The translations under genes and the position numbers were made by a program. From Burkholderia cepacia (GTDB lineage: Bacteria > Pseudomonadota > Gammaproteobacteria > Burkholderiales > Burkholderiaceae), in the NCBI RefSeq assembly GCF_001718835.1, contig NZ_CP013444.1, positions 3,100,001 to 3,164,000 of the forward strand: a DNA stretch of 64,000 bases, written 5' to 3'. Positions 34,804 through 43,571 of the stretch are shown piece by piece. Within the stretch, counting starts at the first letter, position 1. The number at the start of each line of letters is the position of its first letter. The notes below the pieces were generated by a model. That model searched no databases and had not been told where the DNA came from. It was given only the letters and a program-made list of their open reading frames with translations.

Positions 34804-37113
34804 TCACGCTTCGTCGAGCGTCTGCGCGGCGGTTCTCGGCAGCCGCACGGTGAAGCGGCTGCCCTGCCCCGGCGTCGACGTCACGTCGATCGAGCCGCCG
34901 TGACGCTCGCTCACCGCCTTCACGAACGGCAGCCCGAGCCCGACGCCGCGGCTCGCGTCGCGATACGTTCCGTCGACCTGGAAGAACGGCTCGAACAGGC
35001 GCGGCATCGCCGCGGCGGGAATCCCGATGCCCTGGTCCTGCACGCTCACCGCGACCTGCCGGTCGTCGGCGTCGATCCATACGTCGACGGCGGTGCCCTC
35101 GTCCGAATACTTGATCGCGTTGTCGAGCAGGTTGGTCAACGCGCGCATCAGCATGTCGCGATTGCCGAGCACGAACACGTCGTCGCCGTCGTAATGCGGG
35201 CCCTCGACCCGGATGCGCTTCGCGTTCGCGCCGTGCCAGACCTGATCGACCGCCTCCGTCGCCAGGTCGTTCACCGACACCGCCACGTATGCGCCGGTGT
35301 CGAGATGCTCGGCGCGCGAGAGCTGCGTGAAATCCTGCGCGACGCGCAGGCTGTAGTCGACGAGCTTGTGCAGGTCCGCGAGGAAATCCGGATCGGCCGC
35401 GCCGTCCGCGTGGCCGCGCTGCTCGAGCAGCGACAGCACCGTCGACAGCGGATTGCGCAGGTCGTGCGCCATGTGGCGCAGGGTCAGCCGGTCGCTTTCG
35501 ACCGCCGCCTTGATGTTGTGGATGTCAACGAGACACACCATGCTCGCCGTGGCGCCGTGCCCGTCGCCGAACGGCGTCACCATCATCATCTGCGTGCGCG
35601 CGTTCAGCGTCAGCTCCGCCGAGCGAATCTTCCCGCTCGCCTTCGCGGCGAGGATCTCGTCGTATGCGATGGCCAGCACCTGCCGGGCGGCGGCGTCGCC
35701 GTCGACATCGACCGATTCCAGCATCGCCCTGCCGCGCTCGTTGCACATCATCAGCTTGCCGTTCTGCTCGACGAAGATCGGATACGGCAGCGTCTCGATC
35801 ATCGAGACATAGGCGGTCTGCCATTCGCGGATGCGCTGCATCGCCACCGCGACGTCATCCCCGGCCGGCATCGGGCCGCCCGCGTCCGGCGCGCGCTCGA
35901 AGCCGGCGAGCGCGTGCTGGCCGATGAGCCCGCGCAGCATTCCGTATTCCTTCATCAGGAATCCGCGCAAACTGCCCGCGCGCCGCCAGCCGCATATCGC
36001 GAAAACGAGCACGCATACGGCGAGCGGCGGCCCGACCGGCGTCCAGTACGACGCATACGCGAGCAGCGCCAGTTCGACGCCGACGAACGCCGCCAGCCAC
36101 GCGAGCGCGAACGCGACCATGCGCCACCCCGGCACGAACAGGCAGATCAGCAGCATGCCCGTCGCGACGGCGACGTTGACGGCCACCTGCATCGCCGCGG
36201 GCGGGCGCTGCAGGATGCGCCCGTCGAGCAGCGCCGCGGTCACGAGCGCGTCGACCTCGACGCGCCGCAGCCGGTCCTCGTACGACGACGACAGGTCGAA
36301 GACGCCCGACAGATCCGACGTCCCGTCGCCGACGTAGACGATGCGGCCGCGCCACGCGGATGCGGGAACGCGCCCTTTCAGCACGTCGACGTACGAATAG
36401 CGGTCGAGGTCGAAGCGCGTCGGCAGGAACAGCGAAAGCGTGCCGGCTGCGACATGGCCGAGCCTCGACACATGATCCTGCGCGTAGCCGCGCACGTCGC
36501 CGCTCGGCAGCGACGCGCCGGCGACGCGGATCGCCTGCAGCGCGACGTGCGGAATCTCCTCGCCCGCGCCGCCGACCGCGACGTACGGCACGATGCCCTG
36601 CACCAGATGGTCGCTGCCGAGCACGACGCTGCGCTGGCCGATGGCCGCCGCCGCGCGCAGCAAGGGCGGCGCGGGCGGCATCACGGTGTCGGCGCGCGCC
36701 GCTTCGGGCGACACGTGCGCGGGCAGCACGACGCGCCCATGCCGGGCGATCGCGGCCGCGAGCGCGGCGTCGCCCTGCGCGGCGCTGATCATCGTCATGT
36801 CCAGCACGACGCTCGACGCGCCGCCGAGGCGGTCCAGCACCTGCGCATAGGACGCGCGCGCGTAGCTGACGCCGCCGCCCAGTTCCGCGATCGTCTTCCT
36901 GTCGACCACGATCACCGCGACCTTGTCGCGCGTGCCATGATTCATGCCGGTCGCGACGAGATGCCAATACAGGCGGTCGAGCGGCGACAACAGCGTCTCG
37001 GCGGCCGGCGTGCAGCCGAGCGCCGCGAGCAGCGCGACCACGGCCATCAGCGGCCAGACCGCCGGCAGCCCCGACGTCACCTTCCCCGAAACACGATCGA
37101 GCCAGTCACGCAT
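34804..37113 (-). CDS. CHASE2-domain sensor histidine kinase
   Basis: This 769-aa inner-membrane kinase has a first helix near residues 18-36 and a large extracytoplasmic CHASE2 domain (about 40-300, VAVIVVDRKTIAELGG, VVLDMTMISAA, GRIVYVGDGTSDLS). Three more helices follow (about 315-385), then a PAS-like region (about 435-545) and the HisKA box HMAHDLRNPLSTVLSLLEQR. The ATPase domain has N (LTNLLDNAIKYSDEG), G1 (VQDQGIGIP) and G2 (GVGLGLPFVKAV) boxes. No receiver gene is adjacent. It may pair with the orphan OmpR-type regulator at 18905-19588. The ATG at 37113 is preferred to a TTG one codon earlier. Confidence 0.9.
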   Translation of the reverse strand: MRDWLDRVSGKVTSGLPAVWPLMAVVALLAALGCTPAAETLLSPLDRLYWHLVATGMNHGTRDKVAVIVVDRKTIAELGGGVSYARASYAQVLDRLGGASSVVLDMTMISAAQGDAALAAAIARHGRVVLPAHVSPEAARADTVMPPAPPLLRAAAAIGQRSVVLGSDHLVQGIVPYVAVGGAGEEIPHVALQAIRVAGASLPSGDVRGYAQDHVSRLGHVAAGTLSLFLPTRFDLDRYSYVDVLKGRVPASAWRGRIVYVGDGTSDLSGVFDLSSSYEDRLRRVEVDALVTAALLDGRILQRPPAAMQVAVNVAVATGMLLICLFVPGWRMVAFALAWLAAFVGVELALLAYASYWTPVGPPLAVCVLVFAICGWRRAGSLRGFLMKEYGMLRGLIGQHALAGFERAPDAGGPMPAGDDVAVAMQRIREWQTAYVSMIETLPYPIFVEQNGKLMMCNERGRAMLESVDVDGDAAARQVLAIAYDEILAAKASGKIRSAELTLNARTQMMMVTPFGDGHGATASMVCLVDIHNIKAAVESDRLTLRHMAHDLRNPLSTVLSLLEQRGHADGAADPDFLADLHKLVDYSLRVAQDFTQLSRAEHLDTGAYVAVSVNDLATEAVDQVWHGANAKRIRVEGPHYDGDDVFVLGNRDMLMRALTNLLDNAIKYSDEGTAVDVWIDADDRQVAVSVQDQGIGIPAAAMPRLFEPFFQVDGTYRDASRGVGLGLPFVKAVSERHGGSIDVTSTPGQGSRFTVRLPRTAAQTLDEA

Positions 37114-37328
37114 CAAATGGTTTTTCCCGGATATTTTTTTGAATTGGCCGAATTCATGTCGCGTGCGGCCTTCCGGTCGCTATCTTGCCCGAACGGCGCC
37201 GGATTTTGTCGGATAAAGATCCGGTTTGCGTCGCAAATCCGTCCCGCTTTGCAAACCCGGCCTCGCGATGCAAATAAGAACCGCTAAGCGAATTCGCCGG
37301 CATCACCCCATGCACCCGGACCCGCCCC

Positions 37329-38249
37329 ATGACCCGCATCCGCAATCCCCTGAACATCGCGCAGCTCCAGGCGTTCGTCTCCGCCGCACATCACAAGAGC
37401 CTGCGCGCCGCGGCGCGCGAACTCGGCGTCACGCAGCCCGCGATCACGCATACGATCCGCGAGCTCGAGACGGCGCTCAACGCGGAGCTGCTCGCGCGCA
37501 GCGTGCGCGGCGTCGAGCTGACCGCGTGCGGCCATGCGCTGCTGCCGCGCGCCGAGCAGCTGCTCGGCGACATCCGCCGCACGGTCGAGGCCGTCGAACA
37601 GGTGAAGGGCGAGATGTCGGGGCGCGTCGCGGTCGGCACGATGCCGTCGATCGCGCTGACGGCGCTGCCGCGCGCGGTGACGGCATTCCGCCGGTCGATG
37701 CCGGACGTGAGCCTGCATCTCGAGGAAGTGACGGTGCCCGACGCGCTCGCGCAGTTGCGCAACGGCACGCTCGACATCGCTGCGATGCACCACGTGCCCG
37801 CGCTCGATCGCGATTTCACGCAGTTGCCGCTGTTGTCGACCGAATTCACGGTCGTGATGCGCGAAGGCCACCCGCTCGCGCACGCGCGCCGGTTAGAGGA
37901 ATTGCTCGACGCCGAGTGGATCGTCACCGTCGGCGCCGAGCAGTTTCCGCACAGCGTGATGGTCGGGATGTTCGAGGCGCACGGGCTGCCGCTGCCGAAG
38001 CGCCTGCTGCGCTCGCCGATGTCGTTCGCGGTGACGCTCGGGCTCGTCGCGCGCTCGGACGTGATCGGCTGCTTCACGCGCCCGCTCGCCGCGACGGTCG
38101 CGCCGCTCGGCATCCGCACGGCCGAACTCGACGAGCGCATGCCGCGCTTCGACCTGTCGATCATCGCGCGGCGCGACCTGCTGCCCACGCCCGCCGTCAC
38201 GCAATTCGTCACGTGCCTGCAGCGTGCGGTCAACGAAACGCTCGGCTGA
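37329..38249 (+). CDS. LysR-family transcriptional regulator
   Basis: This 306-aa regulator has the N-terminal helix-turn-helix (about 8-67, LQAFVSAAHHKSLRAAAREL, GVTQPAITHTIRELE) and a periplasmic-binding-like effector domain (about 93-300, GRVAVGTMPSIALTALPRAV). It resembles regulators of aromatic or amino-acid metabolism such as GbpR/CbbR-like types, but the target is not evident. The following gene, an amino-acid-binding protein, is 227 bases downstream on the same strand and could be one. No good ribosome site is visible before the ATG. Confidence 0.87.
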   Translation: MTRIRNPLNIAQLQAFVSAAHHKSLRAAARELGVTQPAITHTIRELETALNAELLARSVRGVELTACGHALLPRAEQLLGDIRRTVEAVEQVKGEMSGRVAVGTMPSIALTALPRAVTAFRRSMPDVSLHLEEVTVPDALAQLRNGTLDIAAMHHVPALDRDFTQLPLLSTEFTVVMREGHPLAHARRLEELLDAEWIVTVGAEQFPHSVMVGMFEAHGLPLPKRLLRSPMSFAVTLGLVARSDVIGCFTRPLAATVAPLGIRTAELDERMPRFDLSIIARRDLLPTPAVTQFVTCLQRAVNETLG

Positions 38250-38476
38250 ATCGTTCCTGTGTCTGAAACGGCAGCGCACGCAACGCGCCGCCGCCGGGCC
38301 CGATATCGGGGCTTGTCCTAGGCGCCCTGCCGGTATTTTGTCTTGATAATCTTTGCGCACGTCGCGCGCCCGCATCGGGTGGGCGAAACGGACAGCCTGA
38401 CGCGAAGCCGCGGCAGGCCGAAGGCTTACGGCGCGGCACAACCGCGCACCCATCGAACAAAACGAGGAGTCACCGA

Positions 38477-39259
38477 GTGAAAAAGATTCTTGCGGCTGTG
38501 ACCGTCGCCCTGCTCGCCGTTTCGGCCGGCAGCGCGTATGCGAAGGACTGGACGACCGTGCGGTTCGGCGTCGACGCAAGCTACCCGCCTTTCGAATCGA
38601 AAGGCGCTGACGGCAAGGTGGTCGGGTTCGACGTCGACCTCGGCAACGAAATCTGCCGCCGCATGAACGCGAAGTGCGTGTGGATCGAAAACGACTTCGA
38701 CGGGATGATTCCGGCGCTGAAGGCCCGCAAGTTCGACGGCGTGCTGTCGTCGATGTCGATGACGCCGGCGCGTCAGGAACAGATCGCCTTCTCGGCGAAG
38801 CTGTTCAACACGCCGACGCGCCTCGTCACGAAGAAGGGTTCGTCGCTGCTGCCGGACGTGAAGTCGGTGAAGGGCCACCGCATCGGCGTCGAGCAGGGCA
38901 CGATCCAGGAAACGTACGCGAAGACCTACTGGGCGCCGGCCGGCGCGACGGTCGTGCCTTACCAGAACCAGGACCAGGTCTACGCCGACCTGATCTCCGG
39001 CCGTCTGGACGGCGCGCTGCAGGACGCGGTGCAGGCTGAAATCGGCTTCCTGAAGACCCCGCGCGGCGCGAACTTCGACTTCGCCGGCAAGGATCTCGAC
39101 GATCCGAAGACGCTCGGCGAAGGCGCCGGTATCGGCCTGCGCAAGGAAGACACCGACCTGAAGGCGAAGATCGACGGCGCGATCGCCGGCATGCGCAAGG
39201 ACGGCACGTACGCGAAGATCGCGAAGAAGTACTTCGATTTCGACGTCTACGGCAAGTAA
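38477..39259 (+). CDS. Periplasmic basic amino-acid-binding protein (HisJ/ArgT-like)
   Basis: This 260-aa ABC-transporter binding protein has a signal peptide (KKILAAVTVALLAVSAGSAYA). The family-3 solute-binding fold follows: VRFGVDASYPPFESKG, VVGFDVDLGNEICRRM, WIENDFDGMIPALKARKFD, SSMSMTPARQEQIAFS and GVEQGTIQETYA. These match lysine/arginine/ornithine or histidine binders. No permease or ATPase gene is adjacent, so it must use a system encoded elsewhere. GTG start at 38477 with GAGGAG upstream. A strong terminator follows. Confidence 0.9.
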   Translation: MKKILAAVTVALLAVSAGSAYAKDWTTVRFGVDASYPPFESKGADGKVVGFDVDLGNEICRRMNAKCVWIENDFDGMIPALKARKFDGVLSSMSMTPARQEQIAFSAKLFNTPTRLVTKKGSSLLPDVKSVKGHRIGVEQGTIQETYAKTYWAPAGATVVPYQNQDQVYADLISGRLDGALQDAVQAEIGFLKTPRGANFDFAGKDLDDPKTLGEGAGIGLRKEDTDLKAKIDGAIAGMRKDGTYAKIAKKYFDFDVYGK

Positions 39260-39285
39260 GCAGCGCGCGATTTGCGCGCATGCAG

Positions 39286-39313
39286 ACGGGCTCCGCGAGG
39301 AGCCCGTTTTTTT
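39286..39313 (+). terminator. Rho-independent terminator after the binding-protein gene
   Basis: ACGGGCTCC (39286-39294), loop GCGA, GGAGCCCGT (39299-39307), then six or more T. This is a textbook intrinsic terminator. Confidence 0.92.
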
Positions 39314-39427
39314 ATGCGCGCGCGCAACGAATCGTGCGAAACATGCCGGCGCCGATGGCGGGATGCACGTTTTTTTTCGCATTAAACGGATGATTCTCAA
39401 CGGAAAAACCAGCGCGGCGGAAGCGGT

Positions 39428-39457
39428 TTGATGGGTTCGCGTAAGGCAACGTACAAT
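39428..39457 (+). promoter_or_regulatory. Sigma-70 promoter of the M14 deacylase gene
   Basis: TTGATG (39428-39433) and TACAAT (39452-39457) are separated by 18 bp. The predicted start near 39464 excludes an in-frame ATG at 39431 and supports the translation start at 39509. Confidence 0.65.
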
Positions 39458-39508
39458 CGACCTTCCACGCACACCGGATCATTCGCGGCTGCGCCGCACT
39501 CCCCCATC

Positions 39509-40624
39509 ATGCAAACGCAGACCCATCCGCTGATTTCCCCCGCCGTCGGTACCGAACGCCAGATCACGAGCTTTCACTACGGCCCGCGCGGCGGCAAGAA
39601 GGTCTACATCCAGTCGTCGCTGCACGCGGACGAACTGCCCGGCATGCTGGTCGCCACGCTGCTGCGCCGCAAGATCGCCGCACTCGAAACGGCCGGCAAG
39701 CTGCGCGGCGAAGTCGTCATCGTGCCCGTGCCGAACCCCATCGGCCTGTCACAGCACGTGTTCGGCGATCACCTCGGCCGCTTCGAGCTCGGCTCGATGC
39801 AGAACTTCAACCGCAATTTCTACGATCTCGCGGCGCTCGTGCTGCCGCGCGTCGAAGCACGCCTGACGAAGGACGGGGCGCGCAACGTCGCGGCCGTGCG
39901 CGCCGCGATGCGCGAAGCGCTCGACGAACAGAAGCCGCGCACCGAACTCGACTCGCAGCGCCTCGCGCTGCAGAAGCTGTCGTTCGACGCCGATATCGTG
40001 CTCGACCTTCACTGCGACAGCGATGCGGTGATGCACCTCTACACGAATCCCGATCTGTGGGCGGATGTCGAGCCGCTGGCGCGCTATCTCGATGCAAAGG
40101 CGTCGCTGCTCGCGCTGAATTCGGTCGGCAACCCGTTCGACGAAATCCACAGCTTCTGCTGGTCGGATCTGCGCAGCCGTTTCGGCGACCGCTTCCCGAT
40201 CCCGAACGGCGCGATTTCCGTCACGGTCGAACTGCGCAGCGAACGCGACGTGTCGTACGAGTTCGCCGAAAAGGACGCGCAGGCGATCGTCGAATACCTG
40301 ACCGAACGCGGTGTCGTCGAAGGCACGCCGGCGCCGCTGCCGCCGCTCGCGCATCCGGCCACGCCGCTCGCGGGCACCGACCCGCTCGTCGCGCCCGTGT
40401 CGGGCGTGATCGTGTTCCGCACGCCGGTCGGCGTGATGATCGAGGCCGGCCAGGCCGTGGCCGACATCGTCGATCCGCTGACCGATCGCGTCGTCACGCT
40501 GAAGAGCAGCGTGTCGGGCGTGCTGTACGCGCGCCAGATCGTGCGCTTCGCGACGGCCGGCATGGAAGTCGCGCGCATCGCCGGCGCGACCGCGATCCGC
40601 ACGGGTTCGCTGCTGTCGGCCTGA
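39509..40624 (+). CDS. Succinylglutamate desuccinylase/aspartoacylase-family protein (M14)
   Basis: This 371-aa cytoplasmic zinc hydrolase has the metal motif SLHADELPG (His and Glu ligands), a third His in LDLHCDSD, and catalytic Glu probably in VTVELRSERD. The C-terminal domain (about 290-371) is beta-rich like the lid of AspA/AstE relatives (PLVAPVSGVIVFRTPVGVMI). It removes an acyl group from an N-acyl amino acid; the specific substrate is unknown. It is not in an ast operon. I place the start after the promoter -10 at 39452-39457; the extra N-terminal residues from 39431 look random. Confidence 0.85.
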   Translation: MQTQTHPLISPAVGTERQITSFHYGPRGGKKVYIQSSLHADELPGMLVATLLRRKIAALETAGKLRGEVVIVPVPNPIGLSQHVFGDHLGRFELGSMQNFNRNFYDLAALVLPRVEARLTKDGARNVAAVRAAMREALDEQKPRTELDSQRLALQKLSFDADIVLDLHCDSDAVMHLYTNPDLWADVEPLARYLDAKASLLALNSVGNPFDEIHSFCWSDLRSRFGDRFPIPNGAISVTVELRSERDVSYEFAEKDAQAIVEYLTERGVVEGTPAPLPPLAHPATPLAGTDPLVAPVSGVIVFRTPVGVMIEAGQAVADIVDPLTDRVVTLKSSVSGVLYARQIVRFATAGMEVARIAGATAIRTGSLLSA

Positions 40625-40651
40625 TCACCCGGACGGTCTGCTTCAAACGAA

Positions 40652-40679
40652 ATCGCCCGCTTGCGCGGGCGATGTCGTT
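40652..40679. terminator. Bidirectional terminator between convergent genes
   Basis: ATCGCCCGC (40652-40660), loop TTGC, GCGGGCGAT (40665-40673), with a T-rich tail in both directions. It serves the deacylase gene (+) and the MetQ-like gene (-). Confidence 0.8.
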
Positions 40680-40718
40680 TTCACAGGGCGGCCACGTTAC
40701 GTGCGCCGGCCGTTTGCG

Positions 40719-41528
40719 TCAGAACGCCGGCACGATCGCGCCGCCGAACTTCTGGTCGATGAACTTGCGCACGTCGTCCGATTCATAGGCCGCGACGAGC
40801 TTCTTCACCCACGGCTTGTCCTTGTCCTGCGCACGCACGGCGATCAGGTTCGCGTACGGCCCGCGCAGGTCCTCGATCGCGATCGCGTCCTTCACCGGCG
40901 TGAGCCCGGCCTTTACCGCGTAGTCGGTGTTGATCGACGCGGCGTCGAGATCGGGCAGCGCGCGCGGCAACTGCGCGGAGTCGAGTTCGACGATCTTGAT
41001 CTTCTTCGGGTTCTCGGCAACGTCGAGCGGCGTCGCGTTCACGCCGTTGGCGCCGACGCCCGGCTTCAGCTTGATCACGCCGTATTTCTGCAGCAGCAGC
41101 AACGCGCGGTTGCCGTTCGACGGATCGTTCTGGATCCCGACCTTCGCGCCCGCCGGCAAATCCTTCAGCGACTTGATCTTCTTCGAATAGAAACCCATCG
41201 GCGCCGTGTACGTGAGCCCGACGTTGACGATCTTGTAGCCGCGCTGCTTGATCTGGCTGTCGAGGAACGGCTGGTGCTGGAAGCCGTTCGCGTCCAGGTC
41301 GCCGGCATCGAGCGCCGCGTTCGGCTGCACGTAGTCGTTGAATTCGATGACCTTGATCGCGAGGCCCTCGCGCGCGGCGACCTTCGTCACCTCGGTCCAG
41401 ATCTGCGCGTCGGGGCCGCTCATCGTGCCGATCTTCAGCGTTTGCGGGTCGGCGTGCGCGCCGGGCGCCGCGAACATCAGGGCCGCGCCGAGCGCGGCAA
41501 GGCCGGTCAACCAGTTCGAGCGTCGCAT
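40719..41528 (-). CDS. metQ: MetQ/NlpA-family substrate-binding protein
   Basis: This 269-aa periplasmic binding protein has a signal peptide ending GAHA with no lipobox Cys, unlike many MetQ proteins. The family pattern is clear: LKIGTMSGPDAQIWTEVTKV, VIEFNDYVQPNAALDAGDLD, NGFQHQPFLDSQIKQRGYKI and GIQNDPSNGNRALLLLQKYG. MetQ binds D- or L-methionine for the MetNI transporter. No metN or metI is next to it, so it is an orphan paralogue and its ligand may differ. GGAGG lies 8 bases before the ATG at 41528. Confidence 0.87.
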   Translation of the reverse strand: MRRSNWLTGLAALGAALMFAAPGAHADPQTLKIGTMSGPDAQIWTEVTKVAAREGLAIKVIEFNDYVQPNAALDAGDLDANGFQHQPFLDSQIKQRGYKIVNVGLTYTAPMGFYSKKIKSLKDLPAGAKVGIQNDPSNGNRALLLLQKYGVIKLKPGVGANGVNATPLDVAENPKKIKIVELDSAQLPRALPDLDAASINTDYAVKAGLTPVKDAIAIEDLRGPYANLIAVRAQDKDKPWVKKLVAAYESDDVRKFIDQKFGGAIVPAF

Positions 41529-41712
41529 GTGGGTGTCCTCCGTCGCGTGTCGTTGTAAGAGCGCGCATCGTGGCACGGGGCCGGAACGTCACCAACCAAG
41601 CTTATTTCATGTGCATATTCCCGATCCGGGTCGAACCTCAGCCGAAATCGGCATAACCGCTGCGATCGCAACCGGGCATGATTGGGTGTCGCATCGGCGC
41701 CACACATTCTTC

Positions 41713-41733
41713 ATATGACAGTCGCTGTCATAT
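41713..41733. promoter_or_regulatory. Perfect palindrome upstream of the porin gene
   Basis: ATATGACAG-TCG-CTGTCATAT has two exact 9-bp arms around three bases. It lies 103 bases before the porin start and about 185 bases from the MetQ start. It is most likely an operator for a dimeric regulator such as GntR or TetR type; the regulator is unknown. Confidence 0.6.
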
Positions 41734-41835
41734 TCATTACGCCGCCGGCCGTTAATGTTGCCACCGGTCCGCAAACGCGCCTGAAGAGCGCCGGAACCGC
41801 AACTGGACACGCCATTCATTCGCTCGGAGAATCCT

Positions 41836-43017
41836 TTGAACAAGAAACTGTTGACCATCGCCGCCCTGGCAGCAACGGCCGGCACGGCGCACGCACAAAG
41901 CAGCGTGACGCTGTACGGCGTCATCGATGCCGGTATCAGCTTCGCAAACCATTCGAAGACGGCAACCGGCAATGACCGCCTGTTCAAGTATGACGACGGC
42001 GTTGCCCAGGGCAGCCGTTGGGGCCTGCGCGGCACCGAAGACCTCGGTGGCGGCCTGAAGGCGATCTTCGTGCTCGAAAACGGCTTCAACAGCGGTAACG
42101 GCACGATCGGCCAGGGCGGCGCGATCTTCGGTCGCCAGGCTTACGTCGGCCTGAGCCAGTCGCAATACGGCACGGTCACGTTCGGCCGCCAGTACTCGTT
42201 CTCGACCGACATCCTCGGCTCGAACTACTCGACGGGCGGCAACACGGTCGCGGGCAACTACGCGTACCACGTGAACGACATCGACCAGCTCACGTCGAGC
42301 CGCATCAACAACGCCGTGAAGTTCCAGAGCGCGAACTACTCGGGCTTCACGTTCGGCGCGTTGTACGGCTTCTCGAACTCGACGGACTTCGCCGGCGCAC
42401 CGGCAACGACGTCGGGCACGACGACGACGGCAGGCTCGTCGCGCGCATACAGCTTCGGCCTGAACTACGCGAACGGCCCGGTCTCGGTCGGCGCAGCGTA
42501 CACGGACATCCGCTTCCCGAGCCAGTCGATCGCGCCGAACGGCTCGTCCAACTTCAACCTGAGCCTCGCGAACATCTCGACGGGCAACGTCCGCGACCTG
42601 CGCACCTACGGTGTGGGCGGCCGCTACGTCTGGGGCCCGGCAACGGCATGGCTGCTGTGGACGCGTACGCAGTTCTCGACCGTGTCGGGCGCGGGCGGCA
42701 CGTTCTACAACGCGTATGAAGCAGGCGCGAAGTACGCGTTCACGCCGGCCCTGTCGGGCGGCGTAGGCTACACGTACACGAACGCGACGCAAAACGGCGG
42801 TTCGGCTCACTGGAACCAGGGCGACCTCGCGCTCGACTACGCACTCAGCAAGCGTACGGACGTGTACGGCCTGGTCGTGTACCAGCAGGCATCGGGCAAC
42901 ACGGGGACCACGAACGTCGCCGCGCAGATCGGCTCGAGCACGAGCTACTTCAACACGTCGGGCACGGGTTCGAAGAACCAGATCGCCGCACGTATCGGTA
43001 TCCGTCACAAGTTCTAA
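41836..43017 (+). CDS. Outer-membrane porin, Burkholderia OmpC-like family
   Basis: This 393-aa 16-strand trimeric porin is the Gram-negative general-porin type of beta-proteobacteria. The signal peptide is NKKLLTIAALAATAGTAHAQ, then SSVTLYGVIDAGISFANHSK, GSRWGLRGTEDLGGGLKAIF, GRQAYVGLSQSQYGTVTFGR and a C-terminal RIGIRHKF with terminal Phe for BAM recognition. It lets small hydrophilic solutes pass the outer membrane. Codon choice is highly biased (many AAC, ACG, GGC), fitting strong expression. Two successive terminator-like hairpins follow. Confidence 0.95.
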   Translation: MNKKLLTIAALAATAGTAHAQSSVTLYGVIDAGISFANHSKTATGNDRLFKYDDGVAQGSRWGLRGTEDLGGGLKAIFVLENGFNSGNGTIGQGGAIFGRQAYVGLSQSQYGTVTFGRQYSFSTDILGSNYSTGGNTVAGNYAYHVNDIDQLTSSRINNAVKFQSANYSGFTFGALYGFSNSTDFAGAPATTSGTTTTAGSSRAYSFGLNYANGPVSVGAAYTDIRFPSQSIAPNGSSNFNLSLANISTGNVRDLRTYGVGGRYVWGPATAWLLWTRTQFSTVSGAGGTFYNAYEAGAKYAFTPALSGGVGYTYTNATQNGGSAHWNQGDLALDYALSKRTDVYGLVVYQQASGNTGTTNVAAQIGSSTSYFNTSGTGSKNQIAARIGIRHKF

Positions 43018-43053
43018 AGCATCCGCTTAACTCGCGGATCACGACGGCAAGAA

Positions 43054-43082
43054 GCGCCCCGCTCCACGCGGGGCGCTTTTTT
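43054..43082 (+). terminator. Rho-independent terminator of the porin gene
   Basis: GCGCCCCGC (43054-43062), loop TCCAC, GCGGGGCGC (43068-43076), then TTTTTT. It is 36 bases past the porin stop. Confidence 0.92.
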
Positions 43083-43099
43083 ATGGGCTTTTAAGTTTC

Positions 43100-43170
43100 G
43101 CTTAATTCTGGGCTGAGAGGATGCTCTCACCCCCCCTGTTGGCCGCCTGAACATCGGCGGCTTTTTTTTT
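43100..43170 (+). ncRNA. Candidate small RNA or leader ending in a terminator
   Basis: After the porin terminator come a hairpin TGAGAG-GATG-CTCTCA (43114-43129), an unpaired run of seven C (43130-43136 region), and a second intrinsic terminator (GCCGCC 43142-43147 with GGCGGC 43156-43161, then nine T). Two hairpins joined by a C-rich linker are a common sRNA layout, and the C-run could pair with a Shine-Dalgarno. The 5' end is a guess. It may instead be an attenuator-like leader of the gene at 43222. Confidence 0.45.
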
Positions 43171-43221
43171 GATTCCGGCGGCGCGGCTGCCGGCCACCAT
43201 GAGACAGGATCGGAGGCCATG

Positions 43222-43482
43222 ATGATCGAAGATACCGTTTTCAGCCATCTGCACGCGATTCTGACGTGCCAACACTCGATGCCGGTCCAGAGCTGCCGCG
43301 TATCGGTCGAAATGCAGCGCCCGTGGGGGCGTCCGTATCGTCTCGTCGAATGGACGATGCATCTCGACGCACCCGCGCGGCGCCAGATCGTGCCGGCCGA
43401 ATCGACCGACGAAGAGATCGCCGAGGTCGTCGCCTCGCACGTGCCGGGCCGGCTTTACGGCGACGGCCGGCTGCAGTTCTGA
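43222..43482 (+). CDS. Small hypothetical protein
   Basis: This 86-aa soluble protein is not a family I recognise. It reads MIEDTVFSHLHAILTCQHSM at the start, then a strand-rich middle (CRVSVEMQRPWGRPYRLVEW) and a short acidic helix (STDEEIAEVVASHVPG). GGAGG lies 5 bases before the ATG at 43222, though an ATG one codon earlier is possible. Its GC-rich codon use matches the genome. The candidate sRNA/terminator upstream suggests its own transcription or attenuation. Confidence 0.65.
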   Translation: MIEDTVFSHLHAILTCQHSMPVQSCRVSVEMQRPWGRPYRLVEWTMHLDAPARRQIVPAESTDEEIAEVVASHVPGRLYGDGRLQF

Positions 43483-43571
43483 CGCGCTGCCGCCTCGCGT
43501 GCGGCACTCGGCCCCGTTTGAGGAGGCATTGAAGTCTGCTACGCTGCGCGTTTTCGTCCACGCAACACACG

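Noticed and set aside
38477..41528. A complete amino-acid ABC transporter operon
   Set aside because: Two binding-protein genes are present but no permease or ATPase, and they lie on opposite strands with terminators between.
43100..43170. TPP-type riboswitch suggested by the CTGAGAG sequence
   Set aside because: The conserved thi-box core and the second helix are absent, and the downstream gene has no link to thiamine.
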